A stretch of 64,000 nt of DNA, taken from contig NZ_RJJE01000017.1 in the NCBI RefSeq assembly GCF_003721565.1, positions 608,636 to 672,635 of the forward strand, read 5' to 3'. Positions within the stretch are counted from its first letter, which is position 1; the number at the start of each line of letters is the position of its first letter. Below, piece after piece: positions 33,949-42,434 of the stretch. Made by a program: the position numbers and the translations under genes. The notes below the pieces were generated by a model that saw only the letters and a program-made list of their open reading frames with translations, made no database searches and was not told where the DNA came from. The DNA is from Rufibacter immobilis (GTDB lineage Bacteria; Bacteroidota; Bacteroidia; Cytophagales; Hymenobacteraceae).

Positions 33949-35967
33949 TCAAGCCATTGAACCATGGCCCGAGAGCGGAGAGTGTTCTTTCTGCAGTGCA
34001 CCGGCAGCTACTGCTTTAGGTAAGGAGACATAGAACGTGGTGCCTACCCGCTCTTCGCTCTCCACCCAAATAGAGCCATGGTTAATTTGTATAAATTCTT
34101 TGCAGAGCATTAACCCCAAGCCACTCCCTTTCTCATTGGCGGTGCCTCTTCCCTTAAAATGATTTGGCCCGAACAGCTTGGAGAGGTTCTTACGGTTAAT
34201 TCCTATGCCCGAGTCCTGTACAGAAATAATCACTTCAGTGGGGCTGGTACCAGTGTCGCTTATACTGACCAAATCGTCTCTATGGCAGAACTTGATGGCA
34301 TTGGATATTAAATTCCGGAAGACTAGATTGATCATTTCCTCATCGGCTATTACAAAGAGGTCTTTCTTAAGTTGGTTTTGGAGCACTATTCCTTTTTGGG
34401 CCGCTTGTGGGGCAAGCAGTTGAATATTTTGCTGAATAAGCTTCTGCATGGAAACTTCTTTGGGTTCTATGTTCAGCCCCTTCATCTGGATTTTGGCCCA
34501 TAGCAGCAAGTTATCCAACAAAGAGAGGGTATTCTGTTGCTGGGCTTCCAGGTCTTTCATGAAACAACTCATCTTCTCGGGCGGAAGAGTACCCATGGTC
34601 ATAATCCGGAAGAGCGACTGCAGGGAAATGAGGGGTCCCCGTAAGTCGTGGGCAATAATAGAAAATAGTTTGTCTTTGAATTGGTTCAGATTTTCAAGCT
34701 CTCTTTTCTGGGTATGCAGGAGTTGCGCTTGGCTGGAGAGGGCATTGGCCTGCTCCTGAATGTTGGAGTTCTTTTCCAGGATCAGCTGGTTGTACGCTGA
34801 AAGTTGTTGATTTACGGCTTCCATTCTGCGTCTTCCCCTAAAGAACACGTAGGCAAGGGCAGCCATGAGAAGGAACAGAATGGCAACGGCAAACTGGGCG
34901 TTGGATTTCTGAGCCAGCTTCGCTTTCTGAAGTTCACGTTCCGCTTTAAGCTGCTTTATCTCTATTTCCTTTTTCTCGGTTTCATATTTTGTGTTTATCT
35001 CCGCAATGGCCTCCGCCTGGTTCTGTGAACTTAGAGAATCAAGGTAGTGGGTATGCAGGGTTAGGTAGTGGTGCGCTTTTGGGTAATCTCCGGTAGCGGT
35101 ATAGATTTCATTCAGCAGCATGGTCGTCTCTTTGATTCCCTCCGGCGAAGGAAGCTTTTGGGCTACTTTAAGACTTTGCTTCGCCATTTCCAATGCCTTG
35201 CCATAGTGCTTTTGTTTTAAATGCACATATGACATAGCCCGCAGAATATAAATTAAATTAACCTCACTCTGGGTCTCCTGGCTGTAGAGGAGAGACTTCC
35301 GGAGGTGGAAGAGGGCGCTGTCATGCTTGCCCATCTCCATGTAAAGATTTCCAATGTTGAAGTAGTCTGTACCTAATTCGTATTTATCGCCTATCCCTTT
35401 GTCTATCTCGGCTACCTCCAGATACAGACGAAGGGCCTTCTGGGGTTGCTTGGTTAGTTCATAAACAGTGCCAATGTTCCCTAAGGAGGTACTGATGATG
35501 CTGTTCTTCTTCAACTGCCTCCCAATAGCCAAGCCCTTTTCAAAGTAGAGAAGGGCCTTTTTGTAGTTTTCCTGCTCCCGGTATAGGTTCCCTATGTTGT
35601 TATAACTGGAAGCTAAGCCTATAGTGTCTTGGATGCTTTCCCGTATTGTAAGCGATTTATAAGCGTATTCTGTGGCTTTGGTGTAGTTGTCTTGCCAATA
35701 ATAGCCAATGCTGATGGTGTTATAGGAATTACCCAAGTCTTTCTGCAGCCCGTATTTCTGACAAAGCTTAGCTGCCTTCAGGCCATACTGTACCGCTAAG
35801 GAAGGATCGCTTTCCCAGTAATGTTCAGAAATATAATTTAGCAGGTCAGCTTTCTCTTGGGGGGTAGAGGCTTTCTTCAGTGCCTGAAGCAGTGCCTTTG
35901 GTTCATCTGCGGCTACCAGGCGTAGGGTCATGCCTAGTAAAGCAATGACCAGCAGAAATTTTCTCAT
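33949..35967 (-). CDS. TPR-containing sensor histidine kinase
   Basis: 672 residues from the ATG at 35965-35967 (MRKFLLVIALLGMTLRLVAA, signal peptide). Residues ~30-330 are tetratricopeptide repeats (for example GLASSYNNIGNLYREQENYKKALLYFEKGL). One membrane helix (AVAILFLLMAALAYVFF) and a coiled coil lead into the kinase core: H box SIIAHDLRGPLISLQSL, N box LVFRNLISNAIKF, G1 VISVQDSGIGI and G2 GSGLGLMLCKEFIQ. This periplasmic-TPR architecture is common in Bacteroidota. No response regulator gene is adjacent, so the partner is unknown. Confidence 0.93.
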   Translation of the reverse strand: MRKFLLVIALLGMTLRLVAADEPKALLQALKKASTPQEKADLLNYISEHYWESDPSLAVQYGLKAAKLCQKYGLQKDLGNSYNTISIGYYWQDNYTKATEYAYKSLTIRESIQDTIGLASSYNNIGNLYREQENYKKALLYFEKGLAIGRQLKKNSIISTSLGNIGTVYELTKQPQKALRLYLEVAEIDKGIGDKYELGTDYFNIGNLYMEMGKHDSALFHLRKSLLYSQETQSEVNLIYILRAMSYVHLKQKHYGKALEMAKQSLKVAQKLPSPEGIKETTMLLNEIYTATGDYPKAHHYLTLHTHYLDSLSSQNQAEAIAEINTKYETEKKEIEIKQLKAERELQKAKLAQKSNAQFAVAILFLLMAALAYVFFRGRRRMEAVNQQLSAYNQLILEKNSNIQEQANALSSQAQLLHTQKRELENLNQFKDKLFSIIAHDLRGPLISLQSLFRIMTMGTLPPEKMSCFMKDLEAQQQNTLSLLDNLLLWAKIQMKGLNIEPKEVSMQKLIQQNIQLLAPQAAQKGIVLQNQLKKDLFVIADEEMINLVFRNLISNAIKFCHRDDLVSISDTGTSPTEVIISVQDSGIGINRKNLSKLFGPNHFKGRGTANEKGSGLGLMLCKEFIQINHGSIWVESEERVGTTFYVSLPKAVAAGALQKEHSPLSGHGSMA

Positions 35968-36173
35968 AGTGATTTTATACAAAGTAAAGTTAGGAGTTTC
36001 CTTTATATTTCAATAGTATGCATGCTGATTATGTTTGAAAGGGCAGTAATTTTAAAATAGAAGACACTATTTATTAAAAAATTTCAAAAGAAGTCTATTC
36101 AAAAACATATTTCCTCAAGAGGTCGTTTGTGTTCCTGCATGTAAACTACCTATACAAGACTTGCACAACTACT

Positions 36174-37064
36174 ATGGCACACTATTCACAACCCATGCTG
36201 CGCGATGGCGCTTTACAAGGTAAAACCATTATCATCACTGGCGGTGGCACCGGTTTGGGGCGTTCTATGGGTACTTACTTCCTGCAATTGGGGGCCAACT
36301 TGGTCATCACCAGCCGGAAACTGGACGTGCTGGAAAAAGCCGCCGCTGAAATGAGGGAGGAAACAGGAGGGCAGGTGTTGGCCGTTGCCTGCGATGTACG
36401 GAAACCCCTGGAGGTGGAAGCCATGTTACAGGCCACCTTAGCTAAGTTCGGGGCAGTACACGGCCTCCTGAACAACGCGGCAGGCAACTTCATCAGTCCC
36501 ACGGAGCGGCTATCGCCCAAGGCGTTTGATGTGATCGTGGATATTGTGCTGAAAGGCAGCTATAACTGCACCCTCACCTTAGGTAAGCATTGGATTGAAG
36601 CAAAGCAACCCGGCACCATCCTCAACATTGTGACCACCTACGCCTGGACGGGTTCCGGCTACGTGGTACCCTCCGCGACGGCCAAGGCGGGCGTGCTGGC
36701 CATGACCCGTTCGCTCGCTTCTGAGTGGGCCAAATACGGCATCCGGTCCAACGCCATCGCCCCGGGGCCGTTTCCTACCGAAGGAGCCTGGAGCCGCCTG
36801 TTCCCGGAAGCCTTGGCCGAACAATTGGACCCTTTGAAACGCATTCCGGTAAAACGTTACGGCGAGCATCAGGAACTAGCCAATCTAGCGGCTTATCTCA
36901 TCTCTGACTATTCAGCCTACGTGAACGGCGAAGTCATCACCATTGACGGCGGCGAGTGGCTCTACGGTGGCGGCGAGTTCAACTACCTGGACCAGGTGCC
37001 CCATGAAATGTGGGATTCTATTGAGCAGATGGTGCGCGGCAAAAACTCAGGAAAACAAGAGTAG
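36174..37064 (+). CDS. 2,4-dienoyl-CoA reductase-like SDR oxidoreductase
   Basis: 296 residues from the ATG at 36174. The NAD(P) motif is IIITGGGTGLGRSMGTYF, then NNAAGNF, and the active-site region TTYAWTGSGYVVPSATAKAGVLAMTRSLASEW. The usual SDR Tyr-x-x-x-Lys is Ser-x-x-x-Lys here (SATAK), as in DECR-type dienoyl-CoA reductases, which lack the classical Tyr. The C-terminal tail (YLDQVPHEMWDSIEQMVRGKN) also fits that family. It probably takes part in unsaturated fatty-acid degradation or a related acyl-CoA reduction. It is in an operon with the SRPBCC gene three bases downstream. Confidence 0.88.
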   Translation: MAHYSQPMLRDGALQGKTIIITGGGTGLGRSMGTYFLQLGANLVITSRKLDVLEKAAAEMREETGGQVLAVACDVRKPLEVEAMLQATLAKFGAVHGLLNNAAGNFISPTERLSPKAFDVIVDIVLKGSYNCTLTLGKHWIEAKQPGTILNIVTTYAWTGSGYVVPSATAKAGVLAMTRSLASEWAKYGIRSNAIAPGPFPTEGAWSRLFPEALAEQLDPLKRIPVKRYGEHQELANLAAYLISDYSAYVNGEVITIDGGEWLYGGGEFNYLDQVPHEMWDSIEQMVRGKNSGKQE

Positions 37065-37067
37065 TAT

Positions 37068-37535
37068 ATGCCAACGCTGGAAGGAGTACTAGAGGTGCAT
37101 GCGCCCCAGGAAGCTCTTTTTGACCTCTCCCAGGATTACGACCAGCGGCTGCTCTGGGACAAATACCTACGGGTGGCCCGGCTGGAGCATGGCGCGGAAC
37201 AGGCCCAGAAAGGGGTAGAGGCATATTGCGAAAGCCGCAAAGGCATTGGCATGACCGTGCGGTACCTTACCTATCATCCACCTACACAGGTGGCCATGGA
37301 AATGACCAAAGGACCTTGGGTATTCCAGAAGTTCTCGGGGAGTTGGCGGTTTAAACCGGTAGGGAACAGTTCTACCCACGTGTACTTCCGGTATCATTAC
37401 AAGCCAAAGTTTGGGTGGATGGGAAAACTGCTGCTGCAGCCCTTTATCTCTAGCCTCCTGCGCACCGACATCAAAAACCGGCTTCGCTTTTTCAAAGAAG
37501 CCGTGGAGAGCGGAATTCTGGATACAAAAAAATAG
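37068..37535 (+). CDS. SRPBCC family protein
   Basis: 155 residues: MPTLEGVLEVHAPQEALFDLSQDYDQRLLWDKYL is the first strand-helix of a START/polyketide-cyclase-like fold and GSWRFKPVGNSSTHVYFRYHYKPK the central strands. Members bind hydrophobic ligands or cyclise polyketides; no catalytic residue can be named here. It directly follows the SDR gene with a three-base gap. Its TAG stop lies inside the stem of the terminator. Confidence 0.82.
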   Translation: MPTLEGVLEVHAPQEALFDLSQDYDQRLLWDKYLRVARLEHGAEQAQKGVEAYCESRKGIGMTVRYLTYHPPTQVAMEMTKGPWVFQKFSGSWRFKPVGNSSTHVYFRYHYKPKFGWMGKLLLQPFISSLLRTDIKNRLRFFKEAVESGILDTKK

Positions 37536-37563
37536 CCCCGAAGCGTTTCGGGGCTATTTTTTT
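37526..37563. terminator. Bidirectional terminator built on a palindrome-family copy
   Basis: AAAAAAATAGCCCCGAA pairs with TTCGGGGCTATTTTTTT. It serves the SRPBCC gene and the convergent S46 peptidase gene. The right part, GCGTTTCGGGGCTATTTTTT up to GGGCAAAACC (37543-37580), matches the asymmetric form of the palindrome family. Confidence 0.85.
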
Positions 37564-37583
37564 GAAATCAGGGCAAAACCAGC

Positions 37584-39860
37584 TTAATCTGCTTTTACCT
37601 TTACTTTGGTTTTCTTCTTGTCTTTCTTAATCTTCATTTCCGCTTTGCCGTTTTGGGCGGCGGGAGCGGCACCTTGAGGACCATTGTTCACCAGCGTCAT
37701 CTCTTTCACCAGATGGCCGGCTCCGGCAAACTTATCTACAATGAAGAGGAAGTAACGGGCATCCATGCTGATGTTGCGCACGCGGTCTGGGTCATACATA
37801 ATGTCAGACATGGTGCCTTCCCAGTTGCGGTCAAAGTTGGTACCAATGAGCTCGCCGCGGGCGTTGATCACGGGTGAACCCGAGTTACCGCCGGTGGTGT
37901 GGTTAGATGCGATGAACGCTACCGGCATCTGTCCATTCACGCCATACGGACCGTAGTCTTTCTTCTGGTACAGCTCTTTCAATTTGGCAGGCACTTTGTA
38001 ATCTACAATGGCAGGGTCTTCCTTCTCTATGATTCCCTCCAGGGTGGTGTAGTAGTCATACGTAACCCCATCTGCCGGCTTGTAAGAATCTACCTGACCG
38101 TAGGCTACCCGCAGGGTAGAGTTTGCATCTGGGTAGAATTTACGGTCTTTCTGCATCTCGCGCAGGCCTTGCAGGTACGTGCGGTTCAAGAGGGTATTCT
38201 GGTCATTGAGAGAGGTGTACACCGGCAACACCTGCTGACGGAAACTGTTGCCGAAGCTCTGCATTAAGGTTACGGCAGGGTCAGTCAGTAATTTCACTTT
38301 CATGGCGGCAGGTGCCAGTTTCAGCAGGGCCTGCACTTTCTCCTCAGACACCAAGTTAGAGGTGGCATACACTTCATTGGCGTACGCAGTCCAGTTAAAG
38401 TTTTTGTCTTTGGTGATTCGGCCGAAGGCTGCCGGATGGAATTTAGGATCTACCCCTTGCTGGTACATTTCCATGAGCGCGGCAAACACTTTGCGGTCGG
38501 TGGGCAGGTTGTAATTCTTGAAGAAGCCGGGCGCGCTGGCGCTCAGTCTCTTCACCTGGGCCTGAATGGCGGCTTTGTTCTCCTCGGTCTCCGTGCCTTT
38601 CTGGAGCAGATCGGCCAAGGCCATGTAATTCTGCGCGTAGCTCAACAGCTCCACACCCATCACTGCTTCCATGAAATAGTCGCGGGCCAGGGTGATGCCG
38701 TTGGCCAGCTGGCTGTAGTTCTGCTCAAACTGCGACAATACTTGCCCATAGGTGTTTTTGCGGCCGGTTTCCTGGGCTACCCACTGAGCGAATTGGCGCT
38801 CCTGTTCCTGCTTCTTGGTAATGGCGTCTAACTTGCGGAGGCCGCGCATTTCCCCAATCCATTTTTTGTGGGCGTTACTCACGCTGGCGTACTTGGCCGC
38901 GTACTGGATGCGCACTTTAGGATCGGCTTTCATGTCCTGGTCCAGAATACCCAGTTTCACGGTACGGATCTTCACCTTGGCCGGGTCAGAGATCTCGGCA
39001 ATCTCACGCACCGCCTGAGACGGGAGGTACTCGGTAGTGCGGCCCGGGAACCCAAAGACCATGGTGAAATCGCCTTGCTGAATACCCGCTAAAGAGATAG
39101 GGAGGTGGTGCTTGGGCGTGAACGGCTTGTTGTTAGGAGAATAGTCGGCGGGTCTGTTGTCTGGACCGGCGTAGATCCGGAACAGGGAGAAGTCGCCGGT
39201 GTGGCGGGGCCACATCCAGATGTCGGTATCGCCCCCGAATTTCCCGATGCTTTCGGGCGGAGCCCCCACCAGACGGATGTCTCGGAAGGTTTCGGTTACG
39301 TACATGTAGTACTCATTGCCGTAGAAAAACGGACGGATGATGGCTCCGTAGTGCGTACCGGCGGTGGCCTGGGCCTGCACTTTCTTGATGTTGGCCTGCA
39401 CGCGGCTCTCGCGCTCCGCCTCCGGCAGGTTAGCCGGAATGTCGCCCAGAATCTGCTTGGTCACGTCTTCCATGCGCACGATGAAGGTGGCGGTAAGGCC
39501 GGGGTTGGGTTTTTCCTGGCTGCGTTCCATGGCCCAGAAACCGTTGGTGAGCAGGTCATCCTCCACGGAGCTGTGCGACTGGATCTGGCCGTAGCCGCAG
39601 TGGTGGTTGGTGAGCAGGAGGCCCTGGTTGGAGATGATCTCGCCGGTACACCCGCCGCCAAACTGCACAATGGCGTCTTTGAGGCTGGATTTGTTGATGC
39701 TGTAAATGTCTTCGGCGGAGAGGCGCATGCCCTTTTTCTGCATGTCGGCTTCGTTGAGCTGCTTGAGCAACATCGGAAGCCACATGCCCTCGTCGGCGGA
39801 GGCGGAAAAAGAACTAATGGCCAGCAACACCCACAGACAGAACTGTTTGCGGTTAAACAT
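37584..39860 (-). CDS. S46 family dipeptidyl-peptidase, DPP11-like
   Basis: 758 residues with a signal peptide (MFNRKQFCLWVLLAISSFSASA). S46 hallmarks are DEGMWLPMLL at the mature N-terminus, SNQGLLLTNHHCGYGQIQ (catalytic His), and TGGNSGSPVINARGE with the nucleophile Ser near residue 649. An Arg eighteen residues after this Ser (in GTNFDRNWEG) equals the position that confers Asp/Glu preference at P1 in DPP11 enzymes, whereas DPP7 has Gly there. The C-terminus is a Lys-rich tail. It should act in the periplasm on oligopeptides. CAAAAGTA at 39885 is a match to the -7 box on its strand. Confidence 0.93.
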   Translation of the reverse strand: MFNRKQFCLWVLLAISSFSASADEGMWLPMLLKQLNEADMQKKGMRLSAEDIYSINKSSLKDAIVQFGGGCTGEIISNQGLLLTNHHCGYGQIQSHSSVEDDLLTNGFWAMERSQEKPNPGLTATFIVRMEDVTKQILGDIPANLPEAERESRVQANIKKVQAQATAGTHYGAIIRPFFYGNEYYMYVTETFRDIRLVGAPPESIGKFGGDTDIWMWPRHTGDFSLFRIYAGPDNRPADYSPNNKPFTPKHHLPISLAGIQQGDFTMVFGFPGRTTEYLPSQAVREIAEISDPAKVKIRTVKLGILDQDMKADPKVRIQYAAKYASVSNAHKKWIGEMRGLRKLDAITKKQEQERQFAQWVAQETGRKNTYGQVLSQFEQNYSQLANGITLARDYFMEAVMGVELLSYAQNYMALADLLQKGTETEENKAAIQAQVKRLSASAPGFFKNYNLPTDRKVFAALMEMYQQGVDPKFHPAAFGRITKDKNFNWTAYANEVYATSNLVSEEKVQALLKLAPAAMKVKLLTDPAVTLMQSFGNSFRQQVLPVYTSLNDQNTLLNRTYLQGLREMQKDRKFYPDANSTLRVAYGQVDSYKPADGVTYDYYTTLEGIIEKEDPAIVDYKVPAKLKELYQKKDYGPYGVNGQMPVAFIASNHTTGGNSGSPVINARGELIGTNFDRNWEGTMSDIMYDPDRVRNISMDARYFLFIVDKFAGAGHLVKEMTLVNNGPQGAAPAAQNGKAEMKIKKDKKKTKVKVKAD

Positions 39861-39884
39861 ACATTAGTTTTGGTTTGTGATACC

Positions 39885-39892
39885 CAAAAGTA
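39885..39892 (-). promoter_or_regulatory. Promoter -7 box of the S46 peptidase gene
   Basis: On the minus strand TACTTTTG matches TAnnTTTG; it implies a leader of about 20 bases. Confidence 0.55.
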
Positions 39893-39920
39893 CGAATTAA
39901 TGGCGTCAAGTAGCATGTAG

Positions 39921-40100
39921 CTTGGCGTAGCATGTATCAAGTATCAAGTAGCAAGATGGAATGTGGAGTAGGAGATGGCACATAAAAAAGCCCCGGTCTG
40001 TTTAGGGCCTGTTTTTTGAAAAACAGGCCCTAAACAGACCGGGGCTGAAAAAGTCTTGCTACTTGATACGTGCTACCTGATACGTACCGAGCTACATGAT
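39921..40100. repeat. Nested inverted repeats around a palindrome-family copy
   Basis: AGTATCAAGTAGCAAGA (39940-39956) is inverted as TCTTGCTACTTGATAC (40054-40069). Further GTATCAAGTA / TACTTGATAC-like units repeat outside each arm. In the centre (39989-40046) AGCCCCGGTCTGTTTAGGGC pairs with GCCCTAAACAGACCGGGGCT around T6/A5. Confidence 0.85.
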
Positions 40101-40105
40101 ACGCT

Positions 40106-40543
40106 TTAGGAATGCCCCACGGCCACGCTTCCTTCTTCCCACACCTGGAATTTCTGCATCTCCTCCTGGAACGCGTTGATAAACCAGGCCATGAGGCTCA
40201 GGTCATCGGCGAAGCCCAGAATGGGAATGAAATCCGGTACCAGGTCCAGGGGCGTTACCACATACACCAGCACGGCCACCCCCAGCAGCAGGGTTTTGGT
40301 GTTGATATCGCGGTAGGTGCCGTTGTAGTAGGCTTTCACCAGCCTGATGAACCGGAACATGATGTCTTTGATCTGGTCCAGCCCGCTTTCATTGCTGTTG
40401 GCGTCGGTGAGTTTTTCATAGGCGGTGGTGAGCAGCAAGCCTACCTTTACCGGTTTCTTCATGATGCCAGAGGCTTTGGAGATCATGAAGCTGAAAAACG
40501 CATTCTTAGATAAATTAAGTCCTTTGTCGGCTAATGAGCTCAT
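40106..40543 (-). CDS. DUF1232 (YkvA) membrane protein
   Basis: 145 residues. The DUF1232 core LGVAVLVYVVTPLDLVPDFIPILGFADDLSLMAWFI is clear and gives two membrane helices. The family (E. coli YkvA type) has no settled function. The N-terminal half is helical and basic. It follows the nested repeats and is monocistronic. Confidence 0.88.
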   Translation of the reverse strand: MSSLADKGLNLSKNAFFSFMISKASGIMKKPVKVGLLLTTAYEKLTDANSNESGLDQIKDIMFRFIRLVKAYYNGTYRDINTKTLLLGVAVLVYVVTPLDLVPDFIPILGFADDLSLMAWFINAFQEEMQKFQVWEEGSVAVGHS

Positions 40544-40615
40544 ATTGGTTGGTTTTAGAGTCCTGTTTCACTGCACCGTATACGGCGGCGGCCGAAGTCT
40601 GGATATGGCTCTTTC

Positions 40616-40654
40616 CAGTTTAGGGTAGTTTCAGGAAAAAGAGGTGCTAAACGG
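40616..40654. repeat. Degenerate palindrome-family copy
   Basis: CAGTTTAGGGTAGTTTC with mirror GGAAAAAGAGGTGCTAAACG, between divergent genes. Confidence 0.55.
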
Positions 40655-40759
40655 CGGAAAGTGAACAGAATACGTTTAAATTTATATATTTAGAAAGTTG
40701 AATGGCCGGAGCAGCTCTGGCCCATTACCGGTTCTTTCACCTTTACCCGCTGTAACCGC

Positions 40760-41518
40760 ATGAAAAAACTGTTCCTCACTTTTGTTTGTGTAAGTGCTTT
40801 TTGTAGCGCCTGGGCGCAGAGACCGTTGGCCGTGCCGTACGTGTTGGGGCTTCTGGATGACCACAATGGCCGGCTCCTGGCCAAAGAATCGGGAGCGCAG
40901 AGTGCGCAGTTAGACAAGTTCCACGCCATAGAGAGTACCCTGGTTTCTTATCTAGATTCCCTCCTGATGCTGGAAAACAAACGCACGCCAGACAAAATCC
41001 AGTATTCGTTCACTACCTGGGAGAAAGACGGCTGCTACTACTGCAAGGAGTTCAAGCTTTTGCAGTCAAAGAAGCTATCGGAGAAGATCAACGGGTCTTA
41101 CACCTTCAAACCGGGCAAAGACGAGGGCAGCAGGGCGCAGGGGCTCTACGTGGGCACCCTCAAAAAGAACCTGTTCAAAACTCCCAAGGAGCGATGCTCT
41201 TTTCTGGCCGGGGCCTTTGCGCGCTACGGCAGCCGCGAGGAGCACTTGTACAAGTTCAGGCTGACCAATTCACTCAGCAAGTTCAACGCCATCCTGAGCG
41301 AGCTGAAGGCGCTGCGGTGCGAGGTGGTGAACGTAGACGAGAAAGACGGCGAGCCGCGGGTGCAGCAGATTTCCTTCATTCCCAGCGAGGAACTTAAAGC
41401 CTACCTGGACAAGCAGCTCAGAATCCAGACCGACATCCAGCGTCGCAAAGAGAAATTCGCCCGCGAACACAAACCCGGCAAAGAAGCAGAAAACCTCTTC
41501 CTGATGAACGAAGAATAA
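40760..41518 (+). CDS. Secreted protein of unknown function
   Basis: 252 residues with a signal peptide (MKKLFLTFVCVSAFCSAWAQ). The mature protein is basic and largely helical, with a CYYC pair (KDGCYYCKEFKLLQ) and a second region rich in Lys/Glu near the C-terminus (RIQTDIQRRKEKFAREHKPG). No family is recognised. The cysteine pair is not in a thioredoxin context. The gene is monocistronic with a palindrome-family copy downstream. Confidence 0.7.
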   Translation: MKKLFLTFVCVSAFCSAWAQRPLAVPYVLGLLDDHNGRLLAKESGAQSAQLDKFHAIESTLVSYLDSLLMLENKRTPDKIQYSFTTWEKDGCYYCKEFKLLQSKKLSEKINGSYTFKPGKDEGSRAQGLYVGTLKKNLFKTPKERCSFLAGAFARYGSREEHLYKFRLTNSLSKFNAILSELKALRCEVVNVDEKDGEPRVQQISFIPSEELKAYLDKQLRIQTDIQRRKEKFAREHKPGKEAENLFLMNEE

Positions 41519-41627
41519 TCTGCACGCCAACCCCGGGTGTCTATTGTTGAAGTAGATGTTTTTTGGGGGGACATAATATCTTCCAATATAGGCGATTATA
41601 AAGTAATACCTATGAAAGGGCTTGCGT

Positions 41628-41667
41628 GTGTTTAGGGGCTGTTTTTCTAAAAAGAGCCCCTAAACGT
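41628..41667. repeat. Palindrome-family copy
   Basis: GTGTTTAGGGGCTGTTTTTC with mirror AAAAAGAGCCCCTAAACGTC, between two plus-strand genes. Confidence 0.88.
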
Positions 41668-41748
41668 CATTGCAGTGCCTAGAATCTACGGCCCCGGGGT
41701 TACTTACCGGCCAAACCACCGTACTTGTAGAACTAACGCATCTTCCCT

Positions 41749-42273
41749 ATGATTCCTAAACCACTACCATCTGAGTATAACGACTACTACCACAAGTACA
41801 TCCAGCCCATCCCAGACCAGACCGATGTGCTGGAACTGCTCCTGAAGCAGCGGCAGGAAGTAACGCAGCTGTTTGGGCGGGTAACTGAGTCCGAAGCGAA
41901 TTTCGCCTATGAGCCCGGCAAGTGGAGCATTAAAGAGCTGTTGGGTCACATGAACGATACCGAGCGTATCATGGCTTACCGCGCCCTGTGCATTGCCCGC
42001 GGAGAGCAAACCACGCTCCCCGGGTTTGACGAGAACGCATACGTTGCTAATTCGGGGTTCAGCCAGCGTACCCTGGCGGGTTTGCTCAAGGAGCACCAGG
42101 TTATCAGGGAAGCAACCGTAGCTTTGTTTGATACCCTACCCGAAGAGGCGCTGAGCCGAGTGGGGAGCGCCAACGGCAGTCCGGTTTCTGTGCGGGCCCT
42201 GGCCTTCATCATTGCCGGACACGAGCGGCACCACCTCCAGATTTTGAAAGAACGGTACCTGGTTAAATTGTAA
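41749..42273 (+). CDS. DinB family protein
   Basis: 174 residues, four-helix DinB/YfiT-like fold. EPGKWSIKELLGHMNDTERIM carries the first metal-ligand His, and GHERHHLQILKERYL near the C-terminus the other two. DinB-like proteins are metal-dependent transferases; some use bacillithiol or other thiols, but the substrate here is unknown. The gene is monocistronic. Confidence 0.88.
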   Translation: MIPKPLPSEYNDYYHKYIQPIPDQTDVLELLLKQRQEVTQLFGRVTESEANFAYEPGKWSIKELLGHMNDTERIMAYRALCIARGEQTTLPGFDENAYVANSGFSQRTLAGLLKEHQVIREATVALFDTLPEEALSRVGSANGSPVSVRALAFIIAGHERHHLQILKERYLVKL

Positions 42274-42434
42274 TGGATTGCTGATTGCTCTTTAGCGATT
42301 GCAGCAATTCAAAACAAAAACCAGCATCCCTTTCGGGGCTGTTTCCTAGAGAATAACCCCGAAAGGGATGCTGGTTTGAATGCGTTACCACCAGCACAAA
42401 TTACAATAAGATATTCAGCAATCAACAATCCCCA
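42274..42434. repeat. Inverted repeat around a 60-bp hairpin
   Basis: The centre (42318-42377) is AAACCAGCATCCCTTTCGGG pairing with CCCGAAAGGGATGCTGGTTT. Flanking it, GGATTGCTGATTGCT (left) is inverted as AGCAATCAACAATCC (right). The hairpin can serve as terminator for both convergent genes. Its core CGGGGCTGTTTCC is a variant of the palindrome family. Confidence 0.8.

Noticed and set aside
39105-39920. 271-codon open frame opposite the S46 peptidase gene
   Set aside because: Composition is that of a reverse-frame shadow; the S46 gene has catalytic motifs and a signal peptide.
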